Below, one piece after another: positions 63,581 through 64,000 of a stretch of 64,000 nucleotides of DNA. The stretch lies in NCBI RefSeq assembly GCF_003589595.1, contig NW_020653900.1:5426111-5490110 (forward strand), written 5' to 3'. A model generated the notes under the pieces. That model had not been told where the DNA came from and made no database searches. It was given only the letters and a program-made list of their open reading frames with translations. A program made the translations under genes and the position numbers. The number at the start of each line of letters is the position of its first letter. The stretch's first letter is position 1. Source of the stretch: Hyposmocoma kahamanoa (lineage: Eukaryota; Arthropoda; Insecta; Lepidoptera; Cosmopterigidae).

Positions 63581-64000
63581 AAAACCAATAATAATCTGCA
63601 CATGAATGATTCGAAATGTCAATTGTGCAGGCTCTGAATTCGAATACAGAACTTCCTAGATCAGAGGTAAGCTTTCTACAAACCATACTATCACTGTTAT
63701 TCAAGGTAGCTAATATCGTTAACAAATAAATACGCATTTTAAGGATTCTACAGTGACTGAACACCGATAAAGAATACTCCCTCTATAGAGGATTTCAGAG
63801 GCTGTGGTTCAAAGGACGAGTTCAAAGGGATCAATCGATGGTGTTAGTTTCATTACGGCTAACTGCCTGCGAATGCGGTTTCAGTCGTAGACTTGAATTA
63901 AATTTAGAATTTTGTTCCTGGGTCGTTTCCTGTAATTTGTGGATGGGGGACAATTTTGCTTAAATGGCATGTTCATACTTTACTGTCATTAAATATTTAT
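63581..64000. other. No gene recognised
   Basis: Unidentified sequence to the window end, with no open frame of note. Confidence 0.5.

Overview
This is eukaryotic, AT-rich, intron-containing insect DNA, most likely from a butterfly or moth. The clues are a lepidopteran-type tRNA-derived SINE (23.1 kb), several LINE lineages of lepidopteran type, maT and mariner elements, and very many diverged short interspersed repeats. I found no host protein-coding gene, rRNA or functional tRNA. Every convincing protein match is to a transposable element (TE). Identifications come from reading the sequence and from memory of the families; no database search was run.

Layout. 0-7.4 kb: SINE and interspersed-repeat fragments, a LINE 3' end, two copies of a hAT-like non-autonomous element with 8-bp target duplications (one carrying a nested retro-insertion), and a three-unit tandem repeat. 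8.6-13.4 kb: a dead mariner (8.67-9.96 kb), an apparently intact maT/DD37D transposon (11.83-13.12 kb) and a small MITE. 14.9-31 kb: a mosaic of SINEs, LINE 3' ends, a fold-back element, a degenerate tandem array and many copies of one ~300-bp repeat family. 31-33.4 kb: three decayed LINE fragments.

33.87-46.54 kb is the most structured part. It is a large inverted repeat with arms of about 1.4-1.7 kb before later insertions. The left arm is interrupted by a ~3.7-kb LINE with an open 979-codon endonuclease/reverse-transcriptase ORF plus ~0.45 kb of unexplained GC-rich sequence. The right arm is interrupted by a PIF/Harbinger transposon with 72-bp terminal repeats and TTA target duplications, abutted by a related 156-bp MITE. 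The Harbinger carries a HARBI1-like transposase gene on the plus strand and a two-exon MADF-BESS gene on the minus strand, with interlocked introns and exons. An intact cecropia-type mariner (339 codons) sits in the transposase exon, bounded by a TA duplication. The left arm preserves the uninterrupted Harbinger target site, so the order of events can be read.

46.6-64 kb: a decayed Gypsy-like gag/protease remnant interrupted by a 533-bp MITE, a second copy of that MITE, a hAT-type MITE with a clear 8-bp duplication, a 10-base assembly gap, three more LINE remnants (53.9-56 kb, 58.4-60 kb, 61.7-62.5 kb), simple repeats and more copies of the common repeat. These elements do not work together as a host pathway. 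The functional units are individual transposons, and the likely enzyme-substrate relations are the Harbinger proteins with their own ends and the adjacent MITE.
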